This document shows positions 4,823 through 5,010 of a DNA stretch of 5,010 nt, piece after piece (position 1 is the stretch's first letter; the number at the start of each line of letters is the position of its first letter). The stretch spans positions 1-5,010 of the forward strand of contig WGEM01000219.1 of NCBI GenBank assembly GCA_015492755.1. The letters are read 5' to 3'. A model generated the notes under the pieces. The model did no database searches, was not told the DNA's origin, and was given only the letters and a program-made list of their open reading frames with translations. The position numbers and the translations under genes were made by a program. Source of the stretch: Gemmatimonadota bacterium. Its GTDB lineage: Bacteria > Gemmatimonadota > Gemmatimonadetes > Longimicrobiales > Gaopeijiaceae.

Positions 4823-5010
4823 GATTGGGAACTCCGCTTCATGGCCCGCAACTCCTGAAGGCGGGCGCGGTGGGTGGCGCTGCCCGGATCCTGCGCCAGG
4901 GCGGCCTCACGGGCGTGGAGGGCGGCGTCCAGGTCGCCCCGGGCCACGTACGACTCCGAGAGCGCCGCGAAGAGCGCCGGATGAGGGCCCGCCACCCGGA
5001 GCCCCTCCAC
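4819..5010 (-). CDS. TPR-repeat protein, C-terminal part (5' end outside window)
   Basis: The last 63 codons of a longer reading frame that enters from the right edge are visible; the GTG at 5010 is probably an internal valine, not a start. Residues about 11-42 (PALFAALSESYVARGDLDAALHAREAALAQDP, consensus positions only) fit a tetratricopeptide repeat, with the characteristic small residues, Tyr and the final Asp-Pro, followed by a second helix pair beginning ATHRARLQELR. The last residues, KRSSQS, are a polar tail. TPRs are protein-interaction scaffolds, so no activity can be named. The TGA overlaps the GTG of the TMTC-like gene, which points to joint translation and a shared function. Whether the missing N-terminal part is membrane-bound, a second TMTC-like enzyme or something else cannot be seen. 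Confidence 0.75.
   Translation of the reverse strand: MEGLRVAGPHPALFAALSESYVARGDLDAALHAREAALAQDPGSATHRARLQELRAMKRSSQS

Noticed and set aside
1..5010. CRISPR arrays, tRNA/rRNA genes, insertion sequences, attachment sites
   Set aside because: I saw no regularly spaced repeats, no cloverleaf or rRNA-like sequence, no transposase motifs and no terminal inverted repeats with target duplications.

Overview
The window is GC-rich (roughly two thirds G+C by eye) bacterial chromosome, and every gene I can support lies on the minus strand. Read right to left, in the direction of transcription, they are: the C-terminal end of a TPR protein (5010-4819), a polytopic membrane protein with C-terminal TPRs of the TMTC / GT-C glycosyltransferase type (4822-2936), a 240-base upstream region, two tandem type IV pilin-like genes (2695-2300 and 2151-1759), a membrane sensor histidine kinase (1646-369), and the receiver domain of a response regulator of NtrC type that leaves the window at base 1 (372-1). 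The pilins, with mature starts FTLIELL and a helix of the form KAYxA-(M/L)(K/R)-(S/A)DL(K/R)NL-xxQQ, and the overall layout remind me of Gemmatimonadota. That assignment is from memory of the family and is tentative. A myxobacterial or other GC-rich lineage is not excluded.

Right part (5010-2936): the TPR gene and the TMTC-like gene overlap by GTGA and look translationally coupled. The TMTC-like protein has the expected catalytic-type DD in its first external loop, followed by the HPVHTEAVANVVG, KEGAATLP and ERTLYLPSVG blocks and several TPRs. This is the architecture of protein O-mannosyltransferase-like enzymes, and its position next to Ser/Thr-rich pilins makes pilin glycosylation a testable idea.

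Middle (2935-1759): the gap before the first pilin is relatively AT-rich. It holds a good match to a sigma-54 (-24/-12) promoter at 2746-2761, about 50 bases before the pilin start. Farther upstream is a long inverted repeat (2803-2813 and 2871-2882) at distances typical of enhancer sites for sigma-54 activators. The two pilins are diverged paralogues, each with a C-terminal cysteine pair. They are separated by a 148-base spacer with three hairpins, including a perfect 12-bp GC stem.

Left part (1758-1): the kinase and regulator genes overlap by GTGA. The kinase has two membrane segments, HAMP-like and HisKA/HATPase modules, an insertion in its ATPase domain, and no separate sensor domain. The working model is a PilS/PilR-like locus in which the kinase and NtrC-type regulator drive the upstream pilin genes through sigma-54. 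The AAA+ and DNA-binding parts of the regulator lie outside the window, so this link is inferred from the receiver type, the gene order and the promoter match.
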